This document shows, in pieces, positions 27,758 to 37,213 of a stretch of 64,000 bases of DNA. The notes beneath the pieces were generated by a model, which was given only the letters and a program-made list of their open reading frames with translations, was not told the DNA's origin and ran no database searches. This DNA comes from Pueribacillus theae (lineage in GTDB: Bacteria > Bacillota > Bacilli > Bacillales > UBA6769), in assembly GCF_003097615.1 (NCBI RefSeq), contig NZ_QCZG01000007.1:1-64000 (forward strand). Reading direction: 5' to 3'. Numbering within the stretch: position 1 is the first letter of the stretch; every line of letters begins with the position of its first letter. Position numbers and translations under genes: made by a program.

Positions 27758-28447
27758 TTACTCTTTTAGTTCCTCTTCGGCTAAATAGGGATGAAGTTTT
27801 TTCGGATTGGTTACTCTATCTTCCGTAATATGGACTTGGCATGATCGGTTATTTTTGATGAACTTAAAAACCCCGTTATTGAAATCCGTACCGACTTCTT
27901 TATAGAAAATCCCTTCATAATGAACGTCTTTTGAATACGTGAAGCAAAGCCGATATCCTTTATCATCCTTAACTAAATAACCACGCACTCCTTTCTCAAA
28001 GTACGCGTCATCTTCACCTTTTATTCTACGGTCGATTGATACAATATGGATATCAACAAATGTTATTTCCCGCAAGAGTACATTAATAAAGGAACCTTTT
28101 GTAATTTCTTCCCATCTGCTTTGTGCGGTCTGGCCAATAATAATTTGTGTAATATTATATTGGTGGGCAACTTCTGCAATGACCTTGGCCGTTGGACGCC
28201 TTGCATTATCACGGAGGATAAACTCCTCCACGTCCAATTCCTCCGCAAGCTCCTTCCAACGCTCAATGTATCCTGATTTCTCCGCATCAAATTCATCGTA
28301 TGGAAGGGGATCAACTGTTAAAATATACAAAGGGCAATCCAACATGCTTGCCATTTTGTGACCGCGTTTAATTAATCGCTCACCATTTGGCCCATAATAC
28401 ACACAAACGAGAATTCTCTCATCCATACGGCCCTTTGCTTTTTTCAT
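27758..28447 (-). CDS. Universal-stress-domain protein (KdpD USP-like)
   Basis: A 229-residue soluble protein whose first ~140 residues form a USP/KdpD-type nucleotide-binding domain: ERILVCVYYGPNGERLIKRG at the start and IIIGQTAQSRWEEITKGSF at the phosphate loop. The C-terminal ~90 residues are unassigned and beta-rich. It is divergent from the Mrp antiporter operon, 186 nt away, so a role in ion or pH stress is a reasonable guess. The ATG at 28447 has GAGGTG 11 nt upstream; the Met at 28426 is an alternative start. Confidence 0.75.
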   Translation of the reverse strand: MKKAKGRMDERILVCVYYGPNGERLIKRGHKMASMLDCPLYILTVDPLPYDEFDAEKSGYIERWKELAEELDVEEFILRDNARRPTAKVIAEVAHQYNITQIIIGQTAQSRWEEITKGSFINVLLREITFVDIHIVSIDRRIKGEDDAYFEKGVRGYLVKDDKGYRLCFTYSKDVHYEGIFYKEVGTDFNNGVFKFIKNNRSCQVHITEDRVTNPKKLHPYLAEEELKE

Positions 28448-28633
28448 GGAGATCTTCACCTCTTTAAACCATAATTTATAAAAGGGGGGTCTCTTAAAAT
28501 GCAATGAATGTGCTTTTAGTATATAATTTAACATGGAAATTATTTCAGCCGCTTATTTCCGCTTAAATTCCCTTTTAATTTTCCATTATCCCGCTAGTCA
28601 TGAGTAACGTCAAGCTTTAATGGAGGTTTGGTT

Positions 28634-31045
28634 TTGTCTATTTTACATATTGCAATTATTATCCCTTTTTTAGCTGCATTATTTATACCTCTCTTAAATA
28701 AAAAAAAATCAAACTTACATATAGGTTGGTTTGTTTTGATCGTCTCGGCAACATTGTTTATTATCTTTGCCCGCTATATTCCTTCTGTTGCAAGCGGCGA
28801 GTATTATTTGTACACCTTTGAATGGATTCCATCATATGGCATCAGCTTTACGACCTATTTAGACGGGTTAAGTATGATTTTCAGCCTTCTTATTACAGGT
28901 ATTGGGAGCATGGTCATACTTTACTCCATCTTCTATTTATCTGCAAGTGAATCTTTGCAGCATTTTTATATTTATTTGCTTTTATTCATGGGAGCGATGC
29001 TCGGCGTTGTTCTCTCCGATAATTTGATGGTTCTTTATGTGTTTTGGGAATTAACAAGCATTTCCTCTTTTCTGTTAATTGCTTTTTGGTATTACAGAAA
29101 AGGATCAAGATACGGCGCCCAAAAGTCTCTGCTCATTACGGTGAGCGGCGGCGTTGCGATGCTTACCGGCTTCATCATGATTTATGTTATGACAAATACG
29201 TTTAGCATAAGAGAAATCCTATCGGCAATAAATCAATATACGGATCACCAACTGTTTATACCGGCAATGATTTTAGTGCTTTTTGGCGCCTTCACAAAAT
29301 CAGCGCAGTTTCCATTCCATATTTGGCTCCCTGACGCGATGGAAGCACCGACACCCGTCAGTGCTTACCTGCATTCGGCCACAATGGTAAAAGCCGGCAT
29401 CTACTTAGTTGCCCGTTTAACACCAATATTTGGCAGCGATCAAGCTTGGTTTTGGATTGTAAGCGTCATCGGCCTCATGACATTATTTTGGGGCTCTTTC
29501 ACTGCGATTCGCCAACCGGATCTTAAAGCCCTCCTTGCCTTTTCAACCGTCAGCCAGCTTGGACTTATTATGAGTTTGTTCGGAATTGGGTCCGCAGCCC
29601 TTCACTATGGCTACAGCACAGAGTCAGTCATTTATACGCAAGCGACGTTTGCCGCGCTCTTTCATCTTGTTAACCATGCAACGTTTAAGGGAACACTTTT
29701 TATGGTTGTCGGCATCATCGACCATGAACTCGGTACAAGGGACATCCGCAGGCTTGGTGGTTTGATGGCGTTAATGCCAGTCACGTTTTCAGTTGCCGTC
29801 ATTGGTAGTTTTTCAATGGCCGGCCTCCCGCCATTCAACGGTTTTCTAAGTAAAGAAATGTTCTTCACCGCGGTACTAAACGCAAGCGAATTCGATATTT
29901 TCTCGGTTGGGGCTTGGGCAAAACTCTTTCCGATTATCGCCTGGATCGCGAGTGTTTTTACCTTCGTGTATTGTATGATTATCGTTTTCCGTACGTTCCT
30001 TGGGCCTTATCAATTAGAAAAAATTGAACGTCCGGCGCATGAAGCTCCTGTTGGTTTGTTACTCTCACCAGTAATTCTTGCAGTTTTTATCATTGGAATT
30101 TTTTTCTTTCCGAACATGTTGGGAGAGTATTTGCTTCAGCCAGCCATGGCAAGTATTTTCCATACATTTGCTGAATCAGAGGAGCTTACCCCAAAAATTA
30201 CAGCTTGGCACGGCTTTAATGCGGAATTATGGATGACAATTGGAGTCATCGCTGCCGGCGCCTTTTTGTATAAATTTTTGCGGTATTGGAAAGGAATCTA
30301 TTCGCTATTCCCGGCAAAACTATCGTTCAACTCTCTATACAACGGAATGCTTATGCAGGCTGAAAAACAATCTTCCTCTATAACGAATTTCTATATGACA
30401 GGGTTCCTTCGAGACTATTTACTTTATATTTTTCTTTTCTTTTTGCTGGCATTTGGAGGCGGATTTCTCGTAACTGGCGCATTTTCATTCGACATATCTG
30501 ACAATGCTCCGATCAATGTGTATGAACGGATCTTTGTTTTTGTTATGATGGCTGCCGGCATCGCCATCCCGTTTGCAAAATCCCGTTTAACATCGATTTT
30601 ATTGAATGGTGTGTTAGGATATTCGATCGCTATGTTCTTTGTTTTATTCCGTGCCCCAGACCTTGCACTCACTCAACTCGTTGTTGAGTCTGTCACTACC
30701 GCTCTGTTCCTGCTTTGCTTTTATTATTTGCCGGAATGGAAAAAAGAGCCATCCAATCCGAAATTTAAAATTCCAAACGCTGTTGTAGCTGTTCTGGTCG
30801 GTGTTGTTTACACCCTCGTGGCACTTTCTGTCCAAAGCAACAAGCTGTTTAACACCATTTCATATTACTTTGAAAATGCATACGAACTTTCGGGCGGAAA
30901 AAACATTGTCAATGCCATTTTAGGCGACTTCCGGGCGTTTGATACGATGTTAGAAGTGATTGTACTCGTCATTGCCGGAATTAGCGTATATACCTTGATT
31001 AAGCTAAAAAGGGAAAAGGAGGGGCAGAATATTGAAGATCAATGA
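28634..31045 (+). CDS. mrpA: Mrp Na+/H+ antiporter subunit A
   Basis: MrpA is the large membrane subunit of the hetero-oligomeric Mrp cation/proton antiporter, related to NuoL and NuoN of complex I. It has about 803 residues and around 20 membrane helices, with the antiporter core motif (SQFPFHIWLPDAMEAPTPVS region: conserved P-F-H-W-L-P-D-A and T-P-V-S-A) and a C-terminal MbhE/DUF4040-like part (FVLFRAPDLALTQLVVE). The TTG at 28634 has GGAGG 7 nt upstream. It is the first gene of mrpABCDEFG and overlaps mrpB by 14 nt. Confidence 0.95.
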   Translation: MSILHIAIIIPFLAALFIPLLNKKKSNLHIGWFVLIVSATLFIIFARYIPSVASGEYYLYTFEWIPSYGISFTTYLDGLSMIFSLLITGIGSMVILYSIFYLSASESLQHFYIYLLLFMGAMLGVVLSDNLMVLYVFWELTSISSFLLIAFWYYRKGSRYGAQKSLLITVSGGVAMLTGFIMIYVMTNTFSIREILSAINQYTDHQLFIPAMILVLFGAFTKSAQFPFHIWLPDAMEAPTPVSAYLHSATMVKAGIYLVARLTPIFGSDQAWFWIVSVIGLMTLFWGSFTAIRQPDLKALLAFSTVSQLGLIMSLFGIGSAALHYGYSTESVIYTQATFAALFHLVNHATFKGTLFMVVGIIDHELGTRDIRRLGGLMALMPVTFSVAVIGSFSMAGLPPFNGFLSKEMFFTAVLNASEFDIFSVGAWAKLFPIIAWIASVFTFVYCMIIVFRTFLGPYQLEKIERPAHEAPVGLLLSPVILAVFIIGIFFFPNMLGEYLLQPAMASIFHTFAESEELTPKITAWHGFNAELWMTIGVIAAGAFLYKFLRYWKGIYSLFPAKLSFNSLYNGMLMQAEKQSSSITNFYMTGFLRDYLLYIFLFFLLAFGGGFLVTGAFSFDISDNAPINVYERIFVFVMMAAGIAIPFAKSRLTSILLNGVLGYSIAMFFVLFRAPDLALTQLVVESVTTALFLLCFYYLPEWKKEPSNPKFKIPNAVVAVLVGVVYTLVALSVQSNKLFNTISYYFENAYELSGGKNIVNAILGDFRAFDTMLEVIVLVIAGISVYTLIKLKREKEGQNIEDQ

Positions 31046-31454
31046 TGTTATTTTACAAACGGTTTCAAGGGTCGTCGTTTTCATCATTTTGACAATGGGA
31101 GTGTATTTATTCCTGTCAGGACACCACAAACCAGGAGGCGGGTTCATCGGCGGCCTTGTTCTTGCTTCTGCCCTTGTGCTCCTTTATCTCGCCTTTGACA
31201 TTGAAACTGTCCATAAAGGCTTGCCAGTTGACTTCAAGCTGATTGCGGCTTTCGGAGCCCTGCTGGCCGTGGGAACTGGCCTTGGCTCTTTTCTTTTCAA
31301 TGTGCCCTTTTTAAGCCAGACAATTGCTTATGTAAACCTCCCCTTCTTTGGAAGAACAGAGCTGTCTACGGTTCTCCTTTTTGAGGCAGGGGTTGCTCTT
31401 GCGGTTGTTGGTGTTGTCATAACGATTATTTTAAGTATTAGCGAGGATGATTAA
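31032..31454 (+). CDS. mrpB: Mrp Na+/H+ antiporter subunit B
   Basis: A 140-residue membrane protein of the MnhB/MrpB family, with four helices and the motif GHHKPGGGFIGGL. The TTG start at 31032 overlaps the end of mrpA and has GGAGGGG upstream. It is required for assembly of the complex together with subunits A, C and D. Confidence 0.93.
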   Translation: MKINDVILQTVSRVVVFIILTMGVYLFLSGHHKPGGGFIGGLVLASALVLLYLAFDIETVHKGLPVDFKLIAAFGALLAVGTGLGSFLFNVPFLSQTIAYVNLPFFGRTELSTVLLFEAGVALAVVGVVITIILSISEDD

Positions 31455-31457
31455 TCC

Positions 31458-31796
31458 ATGGAAACATTAATTACCATCCTATCCGGTGTCTTAGTAACGG
31501 TTGCGGTTTATTTACTTCTGTCTAAAAAAATCATTCAAGTCATATTGGGAACAGCGATCCTTTCTCATGCGGTTCACCTGCTTTTGCTGACAATGGGGGG
31601 ATTGAAAATTGGAAGCGCCCCGATCTTAGGGGAAAAAACGGAAACATATACTGATGCACTCCCGCAAGCTCTTATTTTAACTGCTATCGTCATCAGCTTT
31701 GCTGTAACAGCGTTTATTCTCGTTCTCGCTTACCGCACTTACCAGACAACAAAAACGGACAATCTTGAGGTGCTAAGGGGATCAGATGATGAATAA
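31458..31796 (+). CDS. mrpC: Mrp Na+/H+ antiporter subunit C (NuoK-like)
   Basis: A 112-residue protein with three membrane helices, homologous to NuoK. It has LLSKKIIQVILGTAILSHAVHLLL and the conserved segment DALPQALILTAIVI. It starts 3 nt after mrpB and overlaps mrpD at its end. Confidence 0.93.
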   Translation: METLITILSGVLVTVAVYLLLSKKIIQVILGTAILSHAVHLLLLTMGGLKIGSAPILGEKTETYTDALPQALILTAIVISFAVTAFILVLAYRTYQTTKTDNLEVLRGSDDE

Positions 31797-33273
31797 TATC
31801 CTTATACTGCCAATGGCCATTCCGATTCTGACAGGGATTATTCTTATGTTCCTCCGGCCATATCTTCGATTACAACGATGGCTTAGTTTATTAAGTGTAT
31901 CCGTAACAGCTGGGATAAGTCTCTACATTTTAAACCTTATTCAAAGAGAAGGAATCCTGCGTCTCGATTTTGGCGGGTGGCTGCCGCCTTATGGCATTTT
32001 ATTTGTTGCTGATTCGTTCTCCGTTTTACTCGTGTTGACGGCAAGCATTGTAGCAATGGTGTGTCTTTTTTATGCTTTTTTTTCAATTGGAAAAGCACAT
32101 GAAAAAATGTTTTTTTATCCATTTGTCCACCTTCTCTTGGCTGGAGTCAACGGTTCATTTTTAACAGGCGATCTTTTCAACCTTTTCGTTTGTTTTGAAG
32201 TGATGTTATTAGCTTCTTATGCCTTGATTTCTCTTGGAGGGACAAAAATCCAACTAAAGGAATCGATTAAATATGTTGTGATTAATGTACTATCTTCTTC
32301 GTTTTTCCTTATTGCCGTTGCGTATTTATACGGCGCGGTTGGGACGCTGAATTTAGCTCATTTGTCTGAACGAATTGCTGAAGCGGGACAAAACCCTCTT
32401 TTGACCACAATTAGCATTTTGTTTTTAATTGTTTTTAGTTTGAAAGCCGGACTGCTGCTTTATTTTTGGCTGCCAGGGTCTTATAGTGCACCGCCAACAG
32501 CGGTGGCTGCTCTATTTGGTGCGCTTTTAACGAAAGTCGGTATTTATGCATTCTTCCGGATCTTTACTCTGCTCTTTTACCATGAGCCATCAATTACGCA
32601 TACATTGATTGGCATGATGGCCGGCTTGACGCTCATTGGCGGCAGTATAGGTGCAATCGCCTATAATGATATCCGCTACATCGTTTCATATAATGTCGTC
32701 ATTGCTATTGGCTTTATCCTGGTAGGACTTGCGGTAGCAACGCCGGCTTCTATGGAAGGAGCGATCTATTATTTAATTCACGACATGATTGTTAAGGCGT
32801 TGCTGTTCTTGCTTGCCGGAACAATGATTTCTCTTACAGGCACTGCCAAGATCGACAGTGAACGAATGAGCGGCCTCATCCGAAATTATCCGTTGTTAGG
32901 TTGGCTTTTTTTCATTGTCATTCTGTCACTTACCGGCATCCCGCCACTTAGTGGTTTCATAGGGAAAGTTTTAGTTGGACAAGGCGCGGTTGAAGCTGGA
33001 TCGTATATTCTGCTTGGCCTTGCTTTCTTATCCAGTATTTTTGTTCTCTATTCGCTTCTTCGCATCTTTATAAATTGCTTTTGGGGTGAAACGATTCTAA
33101 GCAAAGAAGATGAAGTGCCTTTAAGAAAAAGCTGGATGATCCCTTGTGTTATACTCTCTGCGGCTACATTCGGAATCGGTATTGGTGCGGAAGCACTCTC
33201 GCCGTATATACATGATGCGGCAAACATTTTGATGAACCCTGACCTTTATATCGATGCGGTATTAAATGAATAA
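31789..33273 (+). CDS. mrpD: Mrp Na+/H+ antiporter subunit D (NuoN/M-like)
   Basis: A 494-residue antiporter-type subunit with about 14 helices. The proton-path motifs are present: the acidic residue in FNLFVCFEVMLLASYAL and the lysine/proline-rich FSLKAGLLLYFWLPGSYSAPPTAVAALF helix stretch. It and MrpA form the two ion-conducting modules. Tandem ATGs at 31786 and 31789 overlap the mrpC stop; either could be used. Confidence 0.95.
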   Translation: MNNILILPMAIPILTGIILMFLRPYLRLQRWLSLLSVSVTAGISLYILNLIQREGILRLDFGGWLPPYGILFVADSFSVLLVLTASIVAMVCLFYAFFSIGKAHEKMFFYPFVHLLLAGVNGSFLTGDLFNLFVCFEVMLLASYALISLGGTKIQLKESIKYVVINVLSSSFFLIAVAYLYGAVGTLNLAHLSERIAEAGQNPLLTTISILFLIVFSLKAGLLLYFWLPGSYSAPPTAVAALFGALLTKVGIYAFFRIFTLLFYHEPSITHTLIGMMAGLTLIGGSIGAIAYNDIRYIVSYNVVIAIGFILVGLAVATPASMEGAIYYLIHDMIVKALLFLLAGTMISLTGTAKIDSERMSGLIRNYPLLGWLFFIVILSLTGIPPLSGFIGKVLVGQGAVEAGSYILLGLAFLSSIFVLYSLLRIFINCFWGETILSKEDEVPLRKSWMIPCVILSAATFGIGIGAEALSPYIHDAANILMNPDLYIDAVLNE

Positions 33274-33318
33274 ACATGTTGGATTTTTTGCGTTAGACTG
33301 GAAGAGGTGAAAAATTAC

Positions 33319-33801
33319 GTGTCATTCCAATTTTTACTGAACTTATTTATCGCATTTCTTTGGATGCTATTAATCGATGAAGATGAGCTTCGTTTTTCAA
33401 CTTTCTTTGTAGGCTTTCTTGTCGGCACTGTCATTGTATTTTTTATGCGTAGATTTTTTCCCCAACAATTTTACCTTCGCCGCTTATTTTTGGTTTTTAA
33501 ACTAATTGCCATTTTTATATCTGAGCTGTTTCAATCAAGCGTATTCGTTCTTAAACATATTTTAAGTCCAAAGCTTAACCTTAAGCCCGGTATTTTCACA
33601 TATGAAACAGAATTGAAAAGTGATTGGGAAGTGACAACACTTGCCTTGCTCTTAACCTTGACACCAGGATCGGTCGTTATGGAAGTAACCCCTGAAGGGA
33701 ATGTATTCTACATTCATGCAATGGATTTAGAAAGCTCGCGAGATTTTCTAGTGAGATCCTTAAAAAAATTTGAAAAGGCGATCATGGAGGTGACTCGCTA
33801 A
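33319..33801 (+). CDS. mrpE: Mrp Na+/H+ antiporter subunit E
   Basis: A 160-residue membrane protein of the MnhE family, with an N-terminal helical part (SFQFLLNLFIAFLWMLL) and a soluble C-terminal domain containing LTLTPGSVVMEV, the family signature. The GTG at 33319 is preferred over the GTG at 33307 because GAGG lies upstream and relatives begin at this point. The stop overlaps the mrpF start as TAATG. Confidence 0.9.
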   Translation: MSFQFLLNLFIAFLWMLLIDEDELRFSTFFVGFLVGTVIVFFMRRFFPQQFYLRRLFLVFKLIAIFISELFQSSVFVLKHILSPKLNLKPGIFTYETELKSDWEVTTLALLLTLTPGSVVMEVTPEGNVFYIHAMDLESSRDFLVRSLKKFEKAIMEVTR

Positions 33802-34085
33802 TGATCACGATTATGCTGACGACTTCATTGTCCTTATTTGCCTTATCGATTGCTATCGCGCTTTATCGTATTATTCGTGGACCGTCTATGCCAGACCGGG
33901 CTGTTGGATTGGATATGATAGCAGTTAATCTTGTTTCGGGGATAGCCGTTTTTTCCATCTTGCTTCAAACGAAAGTTTTTCTTGATGTCATCCTCATCTT
34001 GGGCATCTTGGCTTGGATCGGGACGATTGCCTTCACAAAATTTATCGAGAGGGGGAGCATCGTTGAATATAAGCGCGATCGATGA
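33801..34085 (+). CDS. mrpF: Mrp Na+/H+ antiporter subunit F
   Basis: A 94-residue, three-helix subunit with the family motif RIIRGPSMPDRAVGLD. It overlaps mrpE by one base and mrpG by about 20 nt, so translation is coupled. In B. subtilis MrpF also affects cholate efflux (family knowledge). Confidence 0.92.
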   Translation: MITIMLTTSLSLFALSIAIALYRIIRGPSMPDRAVGLDMIAVNLVSGIAVFSILLQTKVFLDVILILGILAWIGTIAFTKFIERGSIVEYKRDR

Positions 34086-34428
34086 ATTTGTTGCTGCCTT
34101 TATCATTTTAGTTGGCAGTATGATGAGTTTTTTAAGTGCGGTTGGTATTATCAGATTCCCTGACGTATATACCCGAGCTCACGCTGCAACAAAAAGCTCA
34201 ACGCTAGCCGTTCTTCTGACGCTATCAGGGGTATTCCTTTATTTTTGGCTAAATGAATCCCTCATAAGTGTTCGCCTTCTTCTCGGGATTATTTTTGTTT
34301 TCATCACTGCACCCGTCTCAGGCCATCTCATTTTGCGGGCGGCTTATCGGTCAAACGTTAAGTTAACAGAAACAACATCTGAAGACGAATTAAAAAGTGC
34401 ATTAGAAAATAAAAATAATGACGAATGA
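34063..34428 (+). CDS. mrpG: Mrp Na+/H+ antiporter subunit G
   Basis: A 121-residue, three-helix subunit (VGSMMSFLSAVGIIRFPDVYTRAHAATK region is the MnhG signature). A TTG at 34063 is the likely start: GGGGGAG lies 6 nt upstream and the protein then begins MNISAIDEF. The longer in-frame opening upstream lies inside mrpF. It is the last gene of the operon. Confidence 0.9.
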   Translation: MNISAIDEFVAAFIILVGSMMSFLSAVGIIRFPDVYTRAHAATKSSTLAVLLTLSGVFLYFWLNESLISVRLLLGIIFVFITAPVSGHLILRAAYRSNVKLTETTSEDELKSALENKNNDE

Positions 34429-34499
34429 TTAAACAAAGTTGGTTAGAATTGTCATTGCAAAAAGATTGTTTTTTTCGTATAATGGTGAATGCAGCATTT

Positions 34500-34575
34500 G
34501 CGCTCGTAGCTCAGTTGGATAGAGCGGTGGTTTCCGGTACCACGTCTGCCGCGGGTTCGAATCCTGCCGAGCGCG
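34500..34575 (+). tRNA. tRNA-Arg (anticodon CCG)
   Basis: The 76-nt cloverleaf has acceptor stem GCGCTCG/CGAGCGC, a D-arm with AGCTCAGTTGGATAGAGC, anticodon stem GTGGT/ACCAC with loop TTCCGGT (anticodon CCG, reading CGG) and a T-arm GCGGGTTCGAATCCTGC. Discriminator is G; CCA is not encoded. It is a single tRNA gene between the Mrp operon and clpP. Confidence 0.96.
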
Positions 34576-34600
34576 TACACAAATTCATTCCTCTAAAAAA

Positions 34601-34628
34601 GCAGGTGAACGCTTCACCTGCTTTTTTT
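34601..34628 (+). terminator. Terminator of the tRNA-Arg gene
   Basis: The stem GCAGGTGAA/TTCACCTGC is followed by seven T's, about 25 nt after the tRNA. Confidence 0.9.
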
Positions 34629-34692
34629 GGGTTTAAAACACTTTTTTTCGGGAAAGATGGAATGCGTAAACATATTTTAGCGAAACTTTTTA

Positions 34693-34722
34693 TTTGACCT
34701 ATATTGACCTTTTCGTTATGAT
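34693..34722 (+). promoter_or_regulatory. clpP: CtsR-controlled SigA promoter of clpP
   Basis: TTGACC (34694-34699) and TATGAT (34717-34722) are 17 nt apart. Over the -35 lies TTTGACC-TAT-ATTGACC (34693-34709), the CtsR heptad repeat (GGTCAAA-N3-GGTCAAA on the other strand) with a single mismatch. CtsR repression of clpP under non-stress conditions is established in Bacillus. Confidence 0.85.
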
Positions 34723-34780
34723 GAAAATACATACTTAATTATTATGAGAATGCTAGTAAAAAATGAAGGAGGAACACAAA

Positions 34781-35380
34781 ATGAATTTAATACCTACAGT
34801 TATTGAACAAACAAGCCGCGGCGAACGTGCCTATGATATCTATTCACGGCTATTGAAGGACCGCATTATTATGCTTGGAAGCGCCATTGATGATAATGTC
34901 TCTAACTCCATCGTTGCCCAATTGCTCTTTTTGGCTGCTGAAGATCCTGACAAAGACATTTCTCTTTATATTAACAGCCCCGGCGGTTCCATTACAGCGG
35001 GGATGGCGATTTACGACACGATGCAGCACATTAAACCAGATGTATCGACGATTTGCATCGGAATGGCGGCATCCATGGGTTCCTTCTTGTTAATGGCTGG
35101 CGCAAAAGGCAAGCGTTTTGCGCTTCCAAACAGTGAAGTTATGATTCACCAGCCTCTCGGCGGAACACAAGGCCAGGCAGCCGATATTGAAATCCATGCA
35201 AAACGCATCATTAAAATGCGGGAAAAATTAAATAAAATTTATGCGGAAAGAACAGGCCAATCGCTTGAAGTGATTGAGCGCGATACAGACCGCGACAAGT
35301 TCTTGTCAGCCGAAGAAGCAAAAGAATACGGCTTAATCGATGAAGTGCTGTATGACACAAAAGAAGTAAAACCTAAATAA
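34781..35380 (+). CDS. clpP: ATP-dependent Clp protease proteolytic subunit
   Basis: ClpP forms the tetradecameric proteolytic chamber used by ClpX, ClpC and ClpE, and degrades SsrA-tagged proteins. The catalytic triad is Ser98 (GMAASMGSF), His123 (MIHQPLGG) and Asp172. At 199 residues it is of normal length. AAGGAGG lies 9 nt before the ATG at 34781. It is monocistronic, with CtsR promoter upstream and terminator downstream. Confidence 0.97.
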   Translation: MNLIPTVIEQTSRGERAYDIYSRLLKDRIIMLGSAIDDNVSNSIVAQLLFLAAEDPDKDISLYINSPGGSITAGMAIYDTMQHIKPDVSTICIGMAASMGSFLLMAGAKGKRFALPNSEVMIHQPLGGTQGQAADIEIHAKRIIKMREKLNKIYAERTGQSLEVIERDTDRDKFLSAEEAKEYGLIDEVLYDTKEVKPK

Positions 35381-35560
35381 AAGGAACAAAAGGTTTTAAT
35401 AGCAGTCTTTTGAGTTTGGATATCTAAACGAAGAGAAAACTGGAGCGGTCAACATTGTTTAACTCTTAATCGCTCGGAAGACCTCGAAGTATCTTTCCTT
35501 GCCAAACTTAAATCAACTGTGTTTAAAATTCTTTGTTGAACGCATATCGCAAGACAATTG

Positions 35561-35587
35561 AAAAACTCGCCATTTCGGCGAGTTTTT
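35561..35587. terminator. Bidirectional terminator between clpP and motB
   Basis: AAAAACTCGCC/GGCGAGTTTTT with a 5-nt loop has T-runs in both directions. It serves the convergent clpP (plus) and motAB (minus) transcripts; the preceding 180 nt hold no recognisable gene. Confidence 0.88.
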
Positions 35588-36370
35588 TTATTCTTCCATG
35601 TGAAGCTCATAATTTGGCGCAACCAACACTTCAACCCTGCGGTTTTTTGCGCGTTCTTTCGGATTGTCATTGGAAGCAATGGGTTGATACTCCCCAAAGC
35701 CTTTGGCGCTTAAATAGGCAGGATCGAGCCCTTTATTTTCAAGCAATACTTCCATAAAATTGATGGAGCGCATCACACTCAAATGCCAATTTGAACTATA
35801 TTGGGCATTATGAATTGGAACATTATCCGTATGTCCGCTAATCGTCACATGCCTTGGAGGATCAGATACAAGGAAGTTTGAAATCTCCACTCCAAGTCGG
35901 TGTGCCCCTTCTTTTACTTCCGCACTTCCGGATTCAAACAGGGCGTCATCTAAAATTGTAATTTTAAGCCCTTCCCCTGACAGCTTTGTCTCCAGTGATT
36001 TCGTTAACTTCTTTTCTTCGATATAAGCGTCAATCTCTGTTTGAAGCTCAATTAAATCTTTTAATTCAGCGACCGATTCCGTCTCCGATCGTTCATCATG
36101 TCCTGCCTTCTCGTCTTCCGTTGTCCTATTGTCGCTTAAAGCGACAATCGGCTCATTGGGGCTAGGAAATTCCATAATGCCTGAACCGGAACTGAAGACA
36201 CTGTTCAGCGAACGTGCAAGATCTCTAAACTTTATCGCATCGAGCGAGCTCATCGCAAATAAAACGATAAATAGCGCCAAAAGCAGAGTCAGCATATCTG
36301 AATACGGAAGTAGCCACGACTCATTCATTCCTTCAGATTCTTTACGATGCCGCTTCCTGTTTCTCGCCAT
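35588..36370 (-). CDS. motB: Flagellar motor stator protein MotB
   Basis: MotB anchors the stator to peptidoglycan and carries the ion-binding aspartate, here Asp25 in LLPYSDMLTLLL at the start of the single membrane helix. A plug/linker region and an OmpA-like domain follow (ISGHTDNVPI, then NRRVEVLV). At 260 residues it resembles MotB more than the sodium-type MotS. It overlaps motA by 29 nt. The ribosome site AAGGGG precedes the ATG. Confidence 0.93.
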   Translation of the reverse strand: MARNRKRHRKESEGMNESWLLPYSDMLTLLLALFIVLFAMSSLDAIKFRDLARSLNSVFSSGSGIMEFPSPNEPIVALSDNRTTEDEKAGHDERSETESVAELKDLIELQTEIDAYIEEKKLTKSLETKLSGEGLKITILDDALFESGSAEVKEGAHRLGVEISNFLVSDPPRHVTISGHTDNVPIHNAQYSSNWHLSVMRSINFMEVLLENKGLDPAYLSAKGFGEYQPIASNDNPKERAKNRRVEVLVAPNYELHMEE

Positions 36371-37151
36371 TCGTTACCCCTTCTCTAAGCAAGCTTGCAC
36401 TTTCTGACAGCGGAAGATAGCTTGCTAATTTTTCCTGAATCGCCCTCGGTGACTGTCCGTTTTGAATGGACAAAATCCCTTCAATCATAATCTCACGTAC
36501 ACGAACCTCTTCCCGTGATTTTCGCCTTAACTTATTGGCAAAGGGGTGCCAAAGAACATACCCTGAAAAAATTCCTAACAATGTCGCTACAAAAGCGGCG
36601 GCAATTGCTTCTCCGAGAATATCAAAGTTTGCAATATTTCCAAGTGCCGCAATCAAACCGATGACAGCACCCAAGACACCAAGTGTCGGGGCATATGTCC
36701 CGGCTTGGGAAAAGATTTGCGCACCGACTTCATGCCTTTCTTCCAACGCAGCGAGCTGTTCATTCATCACATCACGTATAAATTCCGGGGATTGGCCATC
36801 AATGACAAGCTTCATCCCATTTTTCAAAAATTGATCGTCAACTTCCTCAATATGCGCCTCTAAATAAAGAATGCCCTCTTTCCGTGCAAGGCTTGCCCAT
36901 TCTGCAAAAAGCGGAATGAGTTCTTTCATTTGCGGGACTTGCTGTTCACGAAACAATATCCCAAACAACTTTGGTATTCGCTTTAATTCTTTTGCCGGAA
37001 AGCCAATTGCTACAGATGCAATTGTACCTACAAAAATGATGATCAACGCAGCAGGATTTAAAATAACTGCTGGGCTTACTCCTTTTAAATACATGCCGAT
37101 AAAAACTGCGCAAACACCTAAAATAATTCCAATGAAAGACGATTTATCCAT
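36342..37151 (-). CDS. motA: Flagellar motor stator protein MotA
   Basis: MotA forms the ring of four-helix subunits around the MotB dimer and drives the switch complex. The 269-residue protein has a cytoplasmic loop with the charged segments that contact FliG and the family motif GAVIGLIAALGN. The ATG at 37151 has AGGAG 8 nt upstream; the upstream in-frame GTG/ATG codons lack one. A SigD-type promoter lies about 65 nt upstream. Confidence 0.93.
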   Translation of the reverse strand: MDKSSFIGIILGVCAVFIGMYLKGVSPAVILNPAALIIIFVGTIASVAIGFPAKELKRIPKLFGILFREQQVPQMKELIPLFAEWASLARKEGILYLEAHIEEVDDQFLKNGMKLVIDGQSPEFIRDVMNEQLAALEERHEVGAQIFSQAGTYAPTLGVLGAVIGLIAALGNIANFDILGEAIAAAFVATLLGIFSGYVLWHPFANKLRRKSREEVRVREIMIEGILSIQNGQSPRAIQEKLASYLPLSESASLLREGVTNGEKQEAAS

Positions 37152-37213
37152 ATGAACTCTCCTGACGTGCAATTATCTCTCCTTGAGGGAACCTTACGAT
37201 CCATCCACTTCTA

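Noticed and set aside
35449-35697. Open frame of about 80 codons on the minus strand downstream of motB
   Set aside because: It overlaps the motB C-terminus and a bidirectional terminator, and has no ribosome site.
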